64,000 nt of DNA from Nocardia sp. alder85J. GTDB taxonomy: Bacteria > Actinomycetota > Actinomycetes > Mycobacteriales > Mycobacteriaceae. Location of the stretch: NCBI RefSeq assembly GCF_020176955.2, contig NZ_JAIUCZ020000002.1, forward strand, positions 372,001 to 436,000, in the 5' to 3' direction. Under the pieces are notes generated by a model. That model saw nothing but the letters and a program-made list of their open reading frames with translations. It ran no database searches and was not told the origin of the DNA. The translations under genes were made by a program, and so were the position numbers. Shown piece after piece: positions 44,108 through 52,406 of the stretch. Numbering within the stretch: position 1 is the first letter of the stretch; the number at the start of each line of letters is the position of its first letter.

Positions 44108-44138
44108 TGGTGTGTGCCGTAATACGGCCGGAGGTGTG

Positions 44139-45281
44139 TCAGAGCGACAGCACGGAGGCCGCCGCGGTGCCCGGAGCGCCGTAGACCTGGGCGTAGCCCA
44201 CGCGCGGATTGCCCGGCACCTGACGCTCGCCGGCCTGTCCGCGCAACTGCAACACCAGCTCGTAGACCTGCCGGATACCGGAGGCGCCGATCGGCTCGCC
44301 GTTGGCGATGAGGCCGCCGTCGGTGTTCACCGGCAGTCGGCCACCGATCTCGGTGGCGCCCTCGGTGACCAGCTTCTCCTGGTCACCGTCGGCGCAGAAA
44401 CCGTTCTCCGCCATGTGGATCAGTTCGGCGCCCGCGTCGGTGTCCTGCAACTGGATCACGTCGACGTCCTCGGGCCCGATGCCCGCGGCCTCGTAGGCGG
44501 CCCGAGAGGCGTAGACCGTCGGCGAGACGTCCTCGTCGACCGCGGCCCAGGTGCTGTGCACCTCGTAGGCGCCGTAGCGGCGGGTGCGGATCGCGGTGGA
44601 CCGCAGATATACCGGCTGCGAGGTGTACCGGTGTGCGATGTCGCCGCGGCACATGATCACCGCCGCCGCGCCCTCGTCCGGCGAGCAGAACATATATTGT
44701 GTCAGCGGATAATTGAGCATCGTCGAGTTCAGAATCTCGTCCTCCGGGATCGGCTTGCGCCGGAAGGCATTCGGATTCAACGCACCGTTGCGGAAGTTCT
44801 TCGCGGCGATCTTCGCCAGGGTGCGCTGCGAGATGCCGTGATCCTGGATGTAGCGATTCGCCTTGATGCCGAAGAACTTCGTGGTGACGAACTGCCCGTT
44901 CTCCGCATACCAGCCCGGTAGCCCGAGCTTCGCGGGATCGTCGGTGAACGCACCACGCGGATGCTTGTCCATCCCGACCGCGATGCCGATGTCGTAGCGG
45001 CCCGAGCGAATCGCCTCGGCGGTCTGCTCGATCGAACTCGCCGCTGTCGCACAGGCATTGAACACATTGGTGAACGGAATTCCGGTGAGCCCGACCAGCC
45101 GGGTGACCGCGTCCGGATTGCTCACCTCGTAGCTGCCGCCGAAGCCGAACTGGATGTCCTTCCACTCGACCCCGCCGTCGGCGAGCGCGAGTTGGATTGC
45201 GTCGGCGCCCATTTCGATGGCGGTCTTGGGGAATCGGCCGAACGGGTGCAGGCCGACGCCGATGATGGCAACGTCGTTCAT
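44139..45281 (-). CDS. Thiolase-fold protein of the SCP-x/Ltp group, likely aldolase
   Basis: 380 aa with a thiolase fold: VAIIGVGLHPFG, the nucleophile-position Cys77 in NACATAASS, and NTDGGLIANGEPIGASG. Two residues needed for thiolysis are changed: the His of the GHP motif is Glu329 (GEP), and the late catalytic Cys is replaced in AQVYGAPG, where Tyr367 stands. In sterol degradation the Ltp2 protein of this group is a retro-aldolase that works with a DUF35 partner and uses tyrosines. A DUF35 gene precedes this one by 11 bases, so the pair probably forms such a complex. AAGGAG precedes the ATG. Confidence 0.8.
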   Translation of the reverse strand: MNDVAIIGVGLHPFGRFPKTAIEMGADAIQLALADGGVEWKDIQFGFGGSYEVSNPDAVTRLVGLTGIPFTNVFNACATAASSIEQTAEAIRSGRYDIGIAVGMDKHPRGAFTDDPAKLGLPGWYAENGQFVTTKFFGIKANRYIQDHGISQRTLAKIAAKNFRNGALNPNAFRRKPIPEDEILNSTMLNYPLTQYMFCSPDEGAAAVIMCRGDIAHRYTSQPVYLRSTAIRTRRYGAYEVHSTWAAVDEDVSPTVYASRAAYEAAGIGPEDVDVIQLQDTDAGAELIHMAENGFCADGDQEKLVTEGATEIGGRLPVNTDGGLIANGEPIGASGIRQVYELVLQLRGQAGERQVPGNPRVGYAQVYGAPGTAAASVLSL

Positions 45282-45292
45282 ATCGATCTCCT

Positions 45293-45709
45293 TCAGGCCG
45301 GCTGGAATGCGACGGTCACGACCTCGTCGCCCGCCTCGTCGACGTACAGCGGGACGAAGATCAGCTCGAGCTCCATGCCGACCTTCAGTTCGTCGGGGTT
45401 CGCGGTGGTCAGTCGCGACTCCACCCGCACCTCGTCACCGAGCTGGACCAGGCCGACGCCGAACGGCTCGAAGGTGTCGGCGGTCTCCTTGCCCGCGTAC
45501 GGCAGCTTCGGGACGAAGCCCTGCGTCGTCCAGGCCACCAGGGTGCCGCGGCGCGGCAGCAGCCGCTCCGACATGTCCGGCCCGCTGCATCGTGGGCAGC
45601 GATCCTGCTTGGGCCACGTCACCGCGCTGCACGAACCACACCGGCTGCCGATGAGCTGCGGGTTCTCTGCCGGCCACGTGGATGCTTCGGGCGCGAGCGC
45701 CTTCGCCAT
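45293..45709 (-). CDS. DUF35 zinc-ribbon/OB-fold partner protein
   Basis: 138 aa. N-terminal zinc ribbon with CGSC and CPRC, then an OB-fold (GTLVAWTTQGFVP, FGVGLVQLGDEVRVESRL, VGMELELIFVPLYVDEAG). DUF35 proteins bind acyl-CoA and dock onto thiolase-like or hydratase partners; Ltp2-DUF35 is the closest known model. It is the first gene of a two-gene operon with the thiolase-like gene. No clear Shine-Dalgarno site precedes the ATG (CGTAATT/GGAGG-like GGAGGACGGG at 8 bases is plausible). Confidence 0.88.
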   Translation of the reverse strand: MAKALAPEASTWPAENPQLIGSRCGSCSAVTWPKQDRCPRCSGPDMSERLLPRRGTLVAWTTQGFVPKLPYAGKETADTFEPFGVGLVQLGDEVRVESRLTTANPDELKVGMELELIFVPLYVDEAGDEVVTVAFQPA

Positions 45710-45794
45710 GTCCCGTCCTCCGTAATTCGTTTGCCCAGGTCACCGCGCCGATCGCGGTCAGCGGCCGATCACCTATGTCGATATTGGAAATGTG

Positions 45795-45832
45795 ATTCTC
45801 AGAATTGTACACACGGTTATCGTCGAGGGTAA
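45795..45832 (-). promoter_or_regulatory. Promoter and operator of the DUF35-thiolase operon
   Basis: On the minus strand, TTACCC (45832-45827), 17-base spacer, then TACAAT (45809-45804). The palindrome ATTCT-C-AGAAT (45795-45805) overlaps the -10 and the expected start of transcription, where a repressor would act. Confidence 0.45.
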
Positions 45833-45939
45833 GTAGTGACCGTTCACACCGGTCGAAGCTTCGGCCGGTTTCGGGAAACCCGTCCTGATCAGGCGATTGG
45901 GTAATAGTGCCCGGCATGCGGTAGCGTAATCCTCAGCGA

Positions 45940-46013
45940 CGCGGGGTGGAGCAGCTCGGTAGCTCGCTGGGCTCATAACCCAGAGGCCGCAGGTTCAAAT
46001 CCTGTCCCCGCTA
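45940..46013 (+). tRNA. Initiator tRNA-Met (CAT anticodon)
   Basis: Complete cloverleaf: GCGGGG/CCCCGC acceptor, GAGC/GCTC D-stem, CTGGG/CCCAG anticodon stem with loop CTCATAA (anticodon 45974-45976), T-stem GCAGG/CCTGT with loop TTCAAAT. The unpaired first position (C1 opposite T72) and the three G-C pairs at the foot of the anticodon stem mark the initiator. CCA is not encoded. Confidence 0.95.
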
Positions 46014-46025
46014 CTGAACGAAAAG

Positions 46026-46055
46026 GGCTCGGAACCAACGGTTCCGGGCTTTTTT
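46026..46055 (+). terminator. Intrinsic terminator after tRNA-fMet
   Basis: GGCTCGGAACC pairs with GGTTCCGGGCT across a three-base loop, followed by a run of six T. A textbook Rho-independent terminator, 12 bases past the tRNA. Confidence 0.9.
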
Positions 46056-46158
46056 CGTGTCCGGACCCTTGCGCGTCCGGACCCTTTCCGCATCCTCGGC
46101 GGATTCCGCTGCCGCGCCGGGTGATCGGCGGCCTCCGCCGCGAAATACGTTCGGGCCG

Positions 46159-46629
46159 TCAGGGTTCGGTCGTGACACGATCGGCGCGGGTGTACATGCC
46201 GACGAAGGTGTCGAGCAACTCCAGCAGGCGCTCCCGGTCCGCCTCCGTCATCTGTGACAGCACCGCATCGTAGGACCGCAGTATCTCCTGCACCCCCTGC
46301 TCGAACGCCGCGACTCCCCGCGGGGTGGCCTCCACCAGATGGGCGCTGGCGCCCGTCTCCCGGTACCGCCGCAGGATGCCCGCCGACAGCGCGGCATTGA
46401 CCTGGCGATTGACCGTCGATTGCTCCAGCCCGAGGTCGTCGGCGATGACGCGCAGCGTTCTCGGGGTGCCGTCGCTGAACAGCCACAGCAGCCGCAGATC
46501 GGCGGTGCCCAGGGGGGAATGCTGTTCCTGGTGGCGGCGGTGCCGCTCCAACTGTGCCATGATATCGGCGAGGCGCCTGCTCGCCGGGGTTCCGGCTGTG
46601 GCCAGTGCGGCCAGCGATGCCTCGTCCAT
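46159..46629 (-). CDS. MarR-family regulator
   Basis: 156 aa winged-helix protein: LRLLWLFSDGTPRTLRVIA, the recognition helix LGLEQSTVNRQVNAAL, and the wing GILRRYRETGASAHLVEATP. The C-terminal helix bundle has MTEADRERLLELLDTF. GAGAGGA precedes the ATG. It is divergent from the MFS exporter, with paired inverted repeats in the 101-base gap, so it probably represses the exporter and itself and is released by a drug-like ligand (inference from the common MarR-MFS arrangement). Confidence 0.88.
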   Translation of the reverse strand: MDEASLAALATAGTPASRRLADIMAQLERHRRHQEQHSPLGTADLRLLWLFSDGTPRTLRVIADDLGLEQSTVNRQVNAALSAGILRRYRETGASAHLVEATPRGVAAFEQGVQEILRSYDAVLSQMTEADRERLLELLDTFVGMYTRADRVTTEP

Positions 46630-46674
46630 GCCTGTCGTCCTCTCCGGCTTGCCCCCGTCGCGTTGGTGTGTACC

Positions 46675-46712
46675 ATACATATCAGATGTGTATGTATCTT
46701 ACATATTGGTAC
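46675..46712. promoter_or_regulatory. MarR operator region between regulator and MFS gene
   Basis: An AT-rich island in GC-rich DNA. ATACATA (46675-46681) faces TATGTAT (46691-46697). Outside them GTACCA (46670-46675) faces TGGTAC (46707-46712). The nested dyads occupy the promoter zone of both genes. Confidence 0.6.
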
Positions 46713-46730
46713 CGTCGAAGGAGGCTTTTC

Positions 46731-48203
46731 GTGAAGACAGCGTCCACCGAGGTCGACGCCGCGAGCGGCAGGACCAGAAGCCCGGGACTGATCGTGGCGA
46801 TCCTCGGCTTCTCGGGATTGTGCGTCGCGCTGATGCAGTCGCTGGTGATCCCGATCCAGAGCGAGCTGCCGCATCTGCTGCATACCTCGGCGAGCAACTC
46901 GTCGTGGGTTCTCACCGCCACCCTGCTCGGCGGGGCCGTGGCGATGCCCGTCGCCGGCCGGCTGGCCGACATCCTGGGCAAACGCCCGGTACTCGTCGTC
47001 TCGGCGCTGCTGCTGCTGGTCGGGTCGCTGGTGTGCGCGTTGTCCAGCGCGCTGGTGCCCGTCCTCATCGGCCGGGTGCTCCAGGGTGTGGCGATGGGGT
47101 ACATCCCGGTCGCCGTCAGTTTCGTGCGCGAGGTCGTGCCGGCCCGCATGGTCAACTCGGCGACCGCCTTGATCAGTGCCACGCTGGGAGTCGGTGGCGC
47201 ACTGGGACTTCCGCTGGCGGCCTGGCTGGCGCAGGACTACGACTGGCATGTGCTGTTCTGGATGTCGACGGTGCTGGCCGTCCTGATGACCGCACTGTCC
47301 GCGCTGGCGTTGCCGCACATCCGCGACACGCATGCCGCACATCTCGACATCGTCGGCGCCGTCGGGCTGGCGCTCGGACTGGTCGCCGTGCTGGTCGGTG
47401 TCTCGAAGGGCAACGACTGGGGCTGGCGGTCGGCCGGCACGCTGGGCATGATCGTCGCGGGTGTCGTGGTGCTGCTGGCCTGGGGCTGGTACGAACTCCG
47501 TCATCACGACCCGCTGGTCGATCTGCGGAACACGGTGCGGCGGCCCGTGCTGCTGACCAATATCGCGGCCCTGCTGATCGGTTTCGGCATGATGGCGCAG
47601 TCCATCGTCGTGCCGCAGCTGCTGGAGATGTCGAAGCAGACCGGATACGGACTCGGGCAGACCCTGCTCGCGGCCGGATTGTGGCTGGCCCCGGCCGGTC
47701 TGATGATGATGTTCTTCGCCCCGGTCTCCAGCTACCTGCTGACGAAGTTCGGCGGCCGGACCGCGCTGACGCTCGGCGCCGCCGTGCTGGCCCTGGGTTA
47801 CGTGATCGGGGCGGTGCTGCTGCACGCACCGTGGCAGTTGATGCTGGCCAGCTGCGTCGCCTCGGCCGGTGTCGGCATCGGCTATGCCGCCATGCCCACG
47901 ATCATCCTGGAGAACGTCCCCGCGAGCGAGGCCGCTTCCAGTGTGGGTGTCAACTCGCTGATGCGCTCGGTGGGCACCACCATCGCCGGCGCCGTCATGG
48001 CCGTCGTGCTGACCAGCCAGACGTCCCGGCTCGGCCCCGGCCTGCCGGAGATCCCCACGCTGAACGCCTTCCGGCTCTGCTTCATCGTCGGTGCGGTCGC
48101 CGCGGCGGTCGGCGCGGCCTTCGCGTTCTGTGTGCCGGGCCGCCGGGCCGGCGCCGACGAGGTGACCGTGGCCGCCGAGCCCGTTGCCGAGGCAGTCGGC
48201 TGA
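46731..48203 (+). CDS. MFS drug exporter, DHA2 family (14 helices)
   Basis: 490 aa with about 14 hydrophobic helices. Motif A is GRLADILGKRPVLVVSALLL between helices 2 and 3, motif C-like LGVGGALGLPLAAWLA in helix 5. Such proton-driven pumps export drugs, dyes or antibiotics. GTG start with AAGGAGG 6 bases upstream. It is divergent from a MarR regulator, and the gap is full of operator-like dyads. The C-terminus is short and cytoplasmic. Substrate unknown. Confidence 0.92.
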   Translation: MKTASTEVDAASGRTRSPGLIVAILGFSGLCVALMQSLVIPIQSELPHLLHTSASNSSWVLTATLLGGAVAMPVAGRLADILGKRPVLVVSALLLLVGSLVCALSSALVPVLIGRVLQGVAMGYIPVAVSFVREVVPARMVNSATALISATLGVGGALGLPLAAWLAQDYDWHVLFWMSTVLAVLMTALSALALPHIRDTHAAHLDIVGAVGLALGLVAVLVGVSKGNDWGWRSAGTLGMIVAGVVVLLAWGWYELRHHDPLVDLRNTVRRPVLLTNIAALLIGFGMMAQSIVVPQLLEMSKQTGYGLGQTLLAAGLWLAPAGLMMMFFAPVSSYLLTKFGGRTALTLGAAVLALGYVIGAVLLHAPWQLMLASCVASAGVGIGYAAMPTIILENVPASEAASSVGVNSLMRSVGTTIAGAVMAVVLTSQTSRLGPGLPEIPTLNAFRLCFIVGAVAAAVGAAFAFCVPGRRAGADEVTVAAEPVAEAVG

Positions 48204-48265
48204 CCGGCGGCCGGCCGCCGGGTCGTGCCCGCCGGCAAGGCCGTTCATCCGTTCGCCGGACGGAC

Positions 48266-48730
48266 TCAGGACCTGCCGGGCCGGCGGACCGGGTGCGTGC
48301 TCCACAGCGCCCACAGCACCAGCACCGGCTGGAAGAACAGCCGGATGAGCCGTTTCCGGTCGGTGTCGAGCCCGAAGGCGTCGCGCCGGCCGGTGTACTG
48401 GGCGAGGTTGCCGGGGAACACCGCGACGAAGAAGAGTGCGAGCAGCCGCCCGGCCCTGGCCCGGTCCTGCTTCGCCAGCAGCAGCATGGCGCCGAGGCTG
48501 ATCTCGACGCCGCCGGAGGCCATGACGACGCCGTCCGCGTCCAGCGGCACCCAGTCCGGCACCTGGGCCCGGAAGGAGTCCCGGGCCCAGAACAGGTGGC
48601 TGAGCCCGGCGAAGATCATCGCACCGGCCAGCAGCGATCGGGCCAGTGTGCGGGCAGGGGTGGTCCGGCCGGTATCCGGGACAGGTGGATCCGAGCGGGC
48701 CGGGTCGGCGGGTGTATTCGTGGTCGACAT
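48266..48730 (-). CDS. DoxX-like membrane protein
   Basis: 154 aa. A 28-residue polar N-terminus is followed by four helices: ARSLLAGAMIFAGLSHLFW, VVMASGGVEISLGAMLLLA, LLALFFVAVFPGNLAQYT and FFQPVLVLWALW. The Glu in VEISLG and the FPGNLAQY motif are DoxX-family features. The family is tied to membrane redox, but the exact role is not known. GGAAGGAG precedes the ATG. It lies downstream of a flavoprotein disulfide oxidoreductase on the same strand (137 bases), which makes a redox link plausible. Confidence 0.75.
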   Translation of the reverse strand: MSTTNTPADPARSDPPVPDTGRTTPARTLARSLLAGAMIFAGLSHLFWARDSFRAQVPDWVPLDADGVVMASGGVEISLGAMLLLAKQDRARAGRLLALFFVAVFPGNLAQYTGRRDAFGLDTDRKRLIRLFFQPVLVLWALWSTHPVRRPGRS

Positions 48731-48867
48731 CGAGCGCTCCTTCCGGCGGCCGCGGCGGGGCGACCGAGTGGGAGATGGTCCGGTCGAACACCTGTCCCGG
48801 ACATGATCGGGACAGATCGCCCCATCCTATGCGGAGTTCGTGGTGGCCGCCCCGGCGCTCCCGGACG

Positions 48868-50352
48868 TCACGATCGCGCACCGGCTCCGGGATTCTCGCG
48901 GGGATGCCGCTGGTCCCGGTAGGTTTCGAGCAGTCGCAGCCACACCTCGGAGATGGTCGGGAACGAGGGCACCGCATGCCACAGCCGATCCAGGGTGACC
49001 TCGCCGGTGACGGCGATGGTGGCCGAATGCAGCAGTTCGGCCACACCCCGCCCGGCGAAGGTGGCGCCGACGATGACGTGCCGTTCCGGGTCCACCAGGA
49101 TGCGCGCGTGGCCCCGGTACTCCGGGTCGAACTGGACGGCCCCGGCCACCTGCCCGATCTCGTAGTCGACGACGTCGACGACCCGGCCGATGCGCGCCGC
49201 CTCGTCGGTGGTCAGGCCGACCGCGGCGATCTCCGGATCGGTGAACACGACCTGCGGCACCGCCACGAGATCGGCTGTGCCCGTGTGCTTTCCCCAGGGC
49301 GCGGTGTCGAGTTCCCGCCCCGCCGCGCGATCCGCGATGACCGCCCCCGCGATCCGCGCCTGATACTTGCCCTGATGGGTGAGCAACGCTCGATGGTTGA
49401 CATCGCCTACGGCATAGAGCCATTCGCCTGCCACACCGGACACCGTGAAGGTGTCGTCGGTGGTGAGCCACGATCCCGGCGCCAGCCCGACGGTGTCCAG
49501 GCCGAGATCGTCGGTGCGCGGCGCTCGTCCGGTCGCGAGCAGCAGTTCGTCGGCCGCCAGTGTCGCACCGTCGTCCAAGGTCAGCGTGATGCTGTCGCCG
49601 GGCCCACCGGGCCGTTGCGCGCGGGTGATGCTGCGGCCGAAGCGCAGATCCACACCGGTCTCGCGCAGCCGATCGGCGAGCAGGTCGGCGGCGAAGGATT
49701 CCATCCGGCCCAGCAGCCGTGAGTCGCGGACCACGAGCGTGACCTCGGAGCCGAGAGCCCGCCAGGCCGTGGCCATTTCGACGGCGACCACGCCGCCACC
49801 CACCACGGCGAGCCGCGGCGGCACCGCACGAGCGCTGGTCGCCTCGCGACTCGTCCACGGGCGCACGGTATCCAGGCCCGGCACCGGCGGCAGGGCCGCG
49901 CGGCTGCCGGTGCAGACGGCCACCGCGTGCCGGGCCCGCAGCCGGACGGTCTCGCCGTCGGGGGTCAGGACCGTCACCGCCCGCACGCCCTCGATCCGGG
50001 CGTGCCCGCGCACCAGCGCGACCTCGGCCGAATCGAGCCAGTCCACCTGTCCCTTGTCGTCCCAGTCGGAGACCATGCGGTCGCGGTGCCGCAAGACCGC
50101 TTCGGTGTCCAGCGGGCCGATGACCGCCGGACCGACCCCCGGGAACCCGCGGGCCTCGGCGTACAGCAGTGCCGGACGCAGCAGGGCCTTGCTGGGTTCG
50201 CAAGCCCAGTACGAACATTCGCCGCCGACCAGTTCCGCCTCCACGACGACGGTGTCCAGCCCGGCGGCGCGGGTCCGGTCGGCGACGTTCTCGCCGACCG
50301 GACCGGCGCCGATCACGATGACGTCGTAGCTGCGGGAATTCTCGTCGGACAT
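48868..50352 (-). CDS. FAD-dependent pyridine nucleotide-disulfide oxidoreductase (dihydrolipoamide/mercuric-reductase-like)
   Basis: 494 aa. FAD motif IGAGPVGENVADR at the N-terminus, NAD(P) motif VVGGGVVAVEMATAW, LYAVGDVNHRALLTHQGK for FAD, and an interface domain. The redox-active pair is unusual: GGECSYWACEPSKA, with CSYWAC in place of CVNVGC. The C-terminal HAHPT base motif is altered to HAVPSFPTISE. This marks an actinobacterial subgroup whose substrate is not established; mercuric reductase is unlikely because the extra C-terminal Cys pair is missing. ATG has GGAAGG upstream. Confidence 0.85.
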   Translation of the reverse strand: MSDENSRSYDVIVIGAGPVGENVADRTRAAGLDTVVVEAELVGGECSYWACEPSKALLRPALLYAEARGFPGVGPAVIGPLDTEAVLRHRDRMVSDWDDKGQVDWLDSAEVALVRGHARIEGVRAVTVLTPDGETVRLRARHAVAVCTGSRAALPPVPGLDTVRPWTSREATSARAVPPRLAVVGGGVVAVEMATAWRALGSEVTLVVRDSRLLGRMESFAADLLADRLRETGVDLRFGRSITRAQRPGGPGDSITLTLDDGATLAADELLLATGRAPRTDDLGLDTVGLAPGSWLTTDDTFTVSGVAGEWLYAVGDVNHRALLTHQGKYQARIAGAVIADRAAGRELDTAPWGKHTGTADLVAVPQVVFTDPEIAAVGLTTDEAARIGRVVDVVDYEIGQVAGAVQFDPEYRGHARILVDPERHVIVGATFAGRGVAELLHSATIAVTGEVTLDRLWHAVPSFPTISEVWLRLLETYRDQRHPRENPGAGARS

Positions 50353-50740
50353 GAGAGGCCTTCCGGATCGTCGGGTCAGCGGCTCTTGCGAGCCGGATGG
50401 TCGGTCACGGCAATCGGCCGCCGCGCCCGGCATCGGCGGGGACGGTCGCATGCCCACTCCGGCCGGATACCAATCGCGGACCGGTTCGAACCCGTCGACC
50501 GTCGTGACCGTGCCGCCGCTGCCGACGATCCCACGGGTCGGGAATCGTCCACCGTGCACATCCTTCCAGCCTGCGAGCGCTCGCATCGCAACCGCACCAC
50601 GCGGTCGGCGTGCCGTCCCGGCTCCGCACCGGCGCCGCCGGTCCGCACGTGGTGCGAACAGTGCTGCCGTGGTGAGCGTTTGAAGACCCGCGTGTGAGGA
50701 ATAGCGCTGTCGACGCCTCAGGGTGGACAAGGAGGTTCAG
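50353..50740. other. Intergenic region before the FVDDP-protein operon
   Basis: No gene is supported in these 388 bases. GTTT (50678-50681), 16 bases, then GGAATA (50698-50703) weakly recalls a SigF/SigB-type stress promoter in front of the next gene; the -10 match is poor. Confidence 0.3.
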
Positions 50741-51295
50741 ATGTCATCCGTGGTGATTGTCGTCGTAGTGATTGTGGTGGTCGTTGCCGCGCTGGCGGCG
50801 GCGGCCTGGCCGATGGCGCGTCGTCAGCGCCTGCGCTCCCGGTTCGGACCCGAATACGACCGGGTGGTGACCGAGACCGGGGACCGCCGCAGCGCGGAGC
50901 ACGAACTCGCCGAACGTGAACGCAGACATGCCGAATACGACCTGCGCGAGCTGACGGACGAAGAGCGGCAACGCTACACCGGGCAGTGGACCGAGGTGCA
51001 GGAGCGCTTCGTCGACGATCCCGAGGCGGCGTTGCAGGACGCCGACCGGCTGATCGCCGAGATCATGTCCGAACGTGGTTATCCCGCCGAGGATTTCGAC
51101 CGGCAGGTCGCCGATCTGTCGGTGCGGCATGCCGAACCCCTGGAGCATTATCGCTCGGCCCACGAGATCTCGACGCGTGCCGGTGATACCGAGGTGTCCA
51201 CCGAGGACCGGCGCGCCGCGATCGTGAACTACCGAGAACTGTTCGAGGACTTGCTCAACGGCGAAACCCGCAACAAGAAAGCTGCCAGCTCATGA
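50741..51295 (+). CDS. Membrane-anchored protein with FVDDP domain
   Basis: 184 aa. A Val-rich N-terminal helix (SVVIVVVVIVVVVAALAAAA) anchors it, with the rest probably cytoplasmic after PMARRQRLRSRFG. The body is charged and helical, with QERFVDDPEAALQDADRLI followed by a C-terminal helix. The FVDDP-x2-A-x3-AD-x-L block recurs in the next gene. Function unknown; I know the block only from uncharacterised actinobacterial proteins. ATG has GGAGG five bases upstream; its stop overlaps the next start (ATGA), so the two are coupled. Confidence 0.75.
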   Translation: MSSVVIVVVVIVVVVAALAAAAWPMARRQRLRSRFGPEYDRVVTETGDRRSAEHELAERERRHAEYDLRELTDEERQRYTGQWTEVQERFVDDPEAALQDADRLIAEIMSERGYPAEDFDRQVADLSVRHAEPLEHYRSAHEISTRAGDTEVSTEDRRAAIVNYRELFEDLLNGETRNKKAASS

Positions 51296-52242
51296 CTACC
51301 GAATACGACCGGACCCACGACCGCCACGACACCTCGAAGCAGGAATCCTGGCGGGACAACGAGTTCCGGGACAACGACGAACACGAGATCATCGATGTCG
51401 ATCCGGTGCCGGAATCCGGGCACGAGGCCGGGAAACCGGCCGGTGACGCCGCTGCCGAAGGCAGGGGAGTCGCCGACGCCGGTGACGAGTCGCTCACCGA
51501 TGCCGAGGGTGAGTCGTCTGCGGGTGCGGAGGGCGGATCGTCGTCGGCCGCCGGGTACGAGCCGGTGACCGCCGGTGCGGACGAGTCGCCGGCCTCGGCC
51601 GGGTACGAGTCGGTGGCCGAGGAGGAGTCGGCGGCCGAGCACGAACCGGTCGCCGATGCCGGATACGAGTCCGTGACCGGTGCCGGGCACGAGTCCGAGC
51701 GGGACGTGGTCAGCGAGCGGTCTTCCGATCTCGAGCCGGAAACCGATGCGGCGCCGTTCGATTCGGAACCGACGGCCGAAAGCGAGCGGGCCGGGGATAC
51801 GGAACCGGCCGGGCTCGCCGACGCGGCGGAAGCCGAGCGGTCCACCGGGTCCGGCCCGGCCGGGCTCGCCGACGCGGAGCCGGGCTTCGGCGCCGCGGGC
51901 AGTGCCGCCACCGCCGACGCACCGAAACCCGTTGCCGCGCAGACGCCGTCCGGTCTGTCGGCTGACGCCCTGTTCGCCATCACCGATATCGACCGATTGC
52001 GGACACAATTCCGGGAATTGCAGGGCACTTTCGTGGACGATCCGCGTGACGCCGTGACGAAGGCGGACGAACTCGTCACCGAGACCATTCAGCAGTTGAC
52101 CACCGTCGTCTCCGAGCGCAAACGATCGCTCGAAGGCCGCTGGTCACATGGCGCCGACGAGGCGGGCGATACCGAGGACCTGCGGCAGGCGCTGCGCGGC
52201 TACCGCGCCTTCCTCGATCAGCTGCTGACCGTCGGGCAGTAA
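51292..52242 (+). CDS. Acidic-repeat protein with C-terminal FVDDP domain
   Basis: 316 aa. Residues 1-215 are disordered and acidic with degenerate repeats around YESV/YEPV and GxES. Residues 230-316 hold RLRTQFRELQGTFVDDPRDA, then ADELVTETIQQL, the same block as the coupled gene upstream, and a helical end (LRQALRGYRAFLDQLL). No signal peptide. The shared domain suggests the two proteins bind the same partner or each other, one at the membrane and one free (inference). A 12-bp-stem terminator follows 26 bases after the stop. Confidence 0.75.
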   Translation: MTTEYDRTHDRHDTSKQESWRDNEFRDNDEHEIIDVDPVPESGHEAGKPAGDAAAEGRGVADAGDESLTDAEGESSAGAEGGSSSAAGYEPVTAGADESPASAGYESVAEEESAAEHEPVADAGYESVTGAGHESERDVVSERSSDLEPETDAAPFDSEPTAESERAGDTEPAGLADAAEAERSTGSGPAGLADAEPGFGAAGSAATADAPKPVAAQTPSGLSADALFAITDIDRLRTQFRELQGTFVDDPRDAVTKADELVTETIQQLTTVVSERKRSLEGRWSHGADEAGDTEDLRQALRGYRAFLDQLLTVGQ

Positions 52243-52267
52243 CGGAAACCCGTACCGCACCGAGGAA

Positions 52268-52304
52268 TGCGCGGCCTGCTCCCGTACGAGGGGCAGGCCG
52301 CGCA
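52268..52304 (+). terminator. Terminator after the FVDDP-protein pair
   Basis: Twelve-base stem TGCGCGGCCTGC / GCAGGCCGCGCA with a 13-base loop, no T-run. Confidence 0.7.
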
Positions 52305-52406
52305 CTCGCGTGTTCGGATGGACAGGTACGCGCGGGCCAGGCACCATCATCAGATGGATACGTGGTTTCCTGATGTGGAACGACATCCCGATGTGGCACG
52401 ACGCGG

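Noticed and set aside
45940..46013. Integration site at the initiator tRNA
   Set aside because: No integrase gene, no repeated tRNA 3' end and no GC shift nearby in the window.
50678..50703. SigF-type promoter before the FVDDP pair
   Set aside because: The -35-like GTTT fits but GGAATA is a poor match to GGGTAT; kept only as a weak note.
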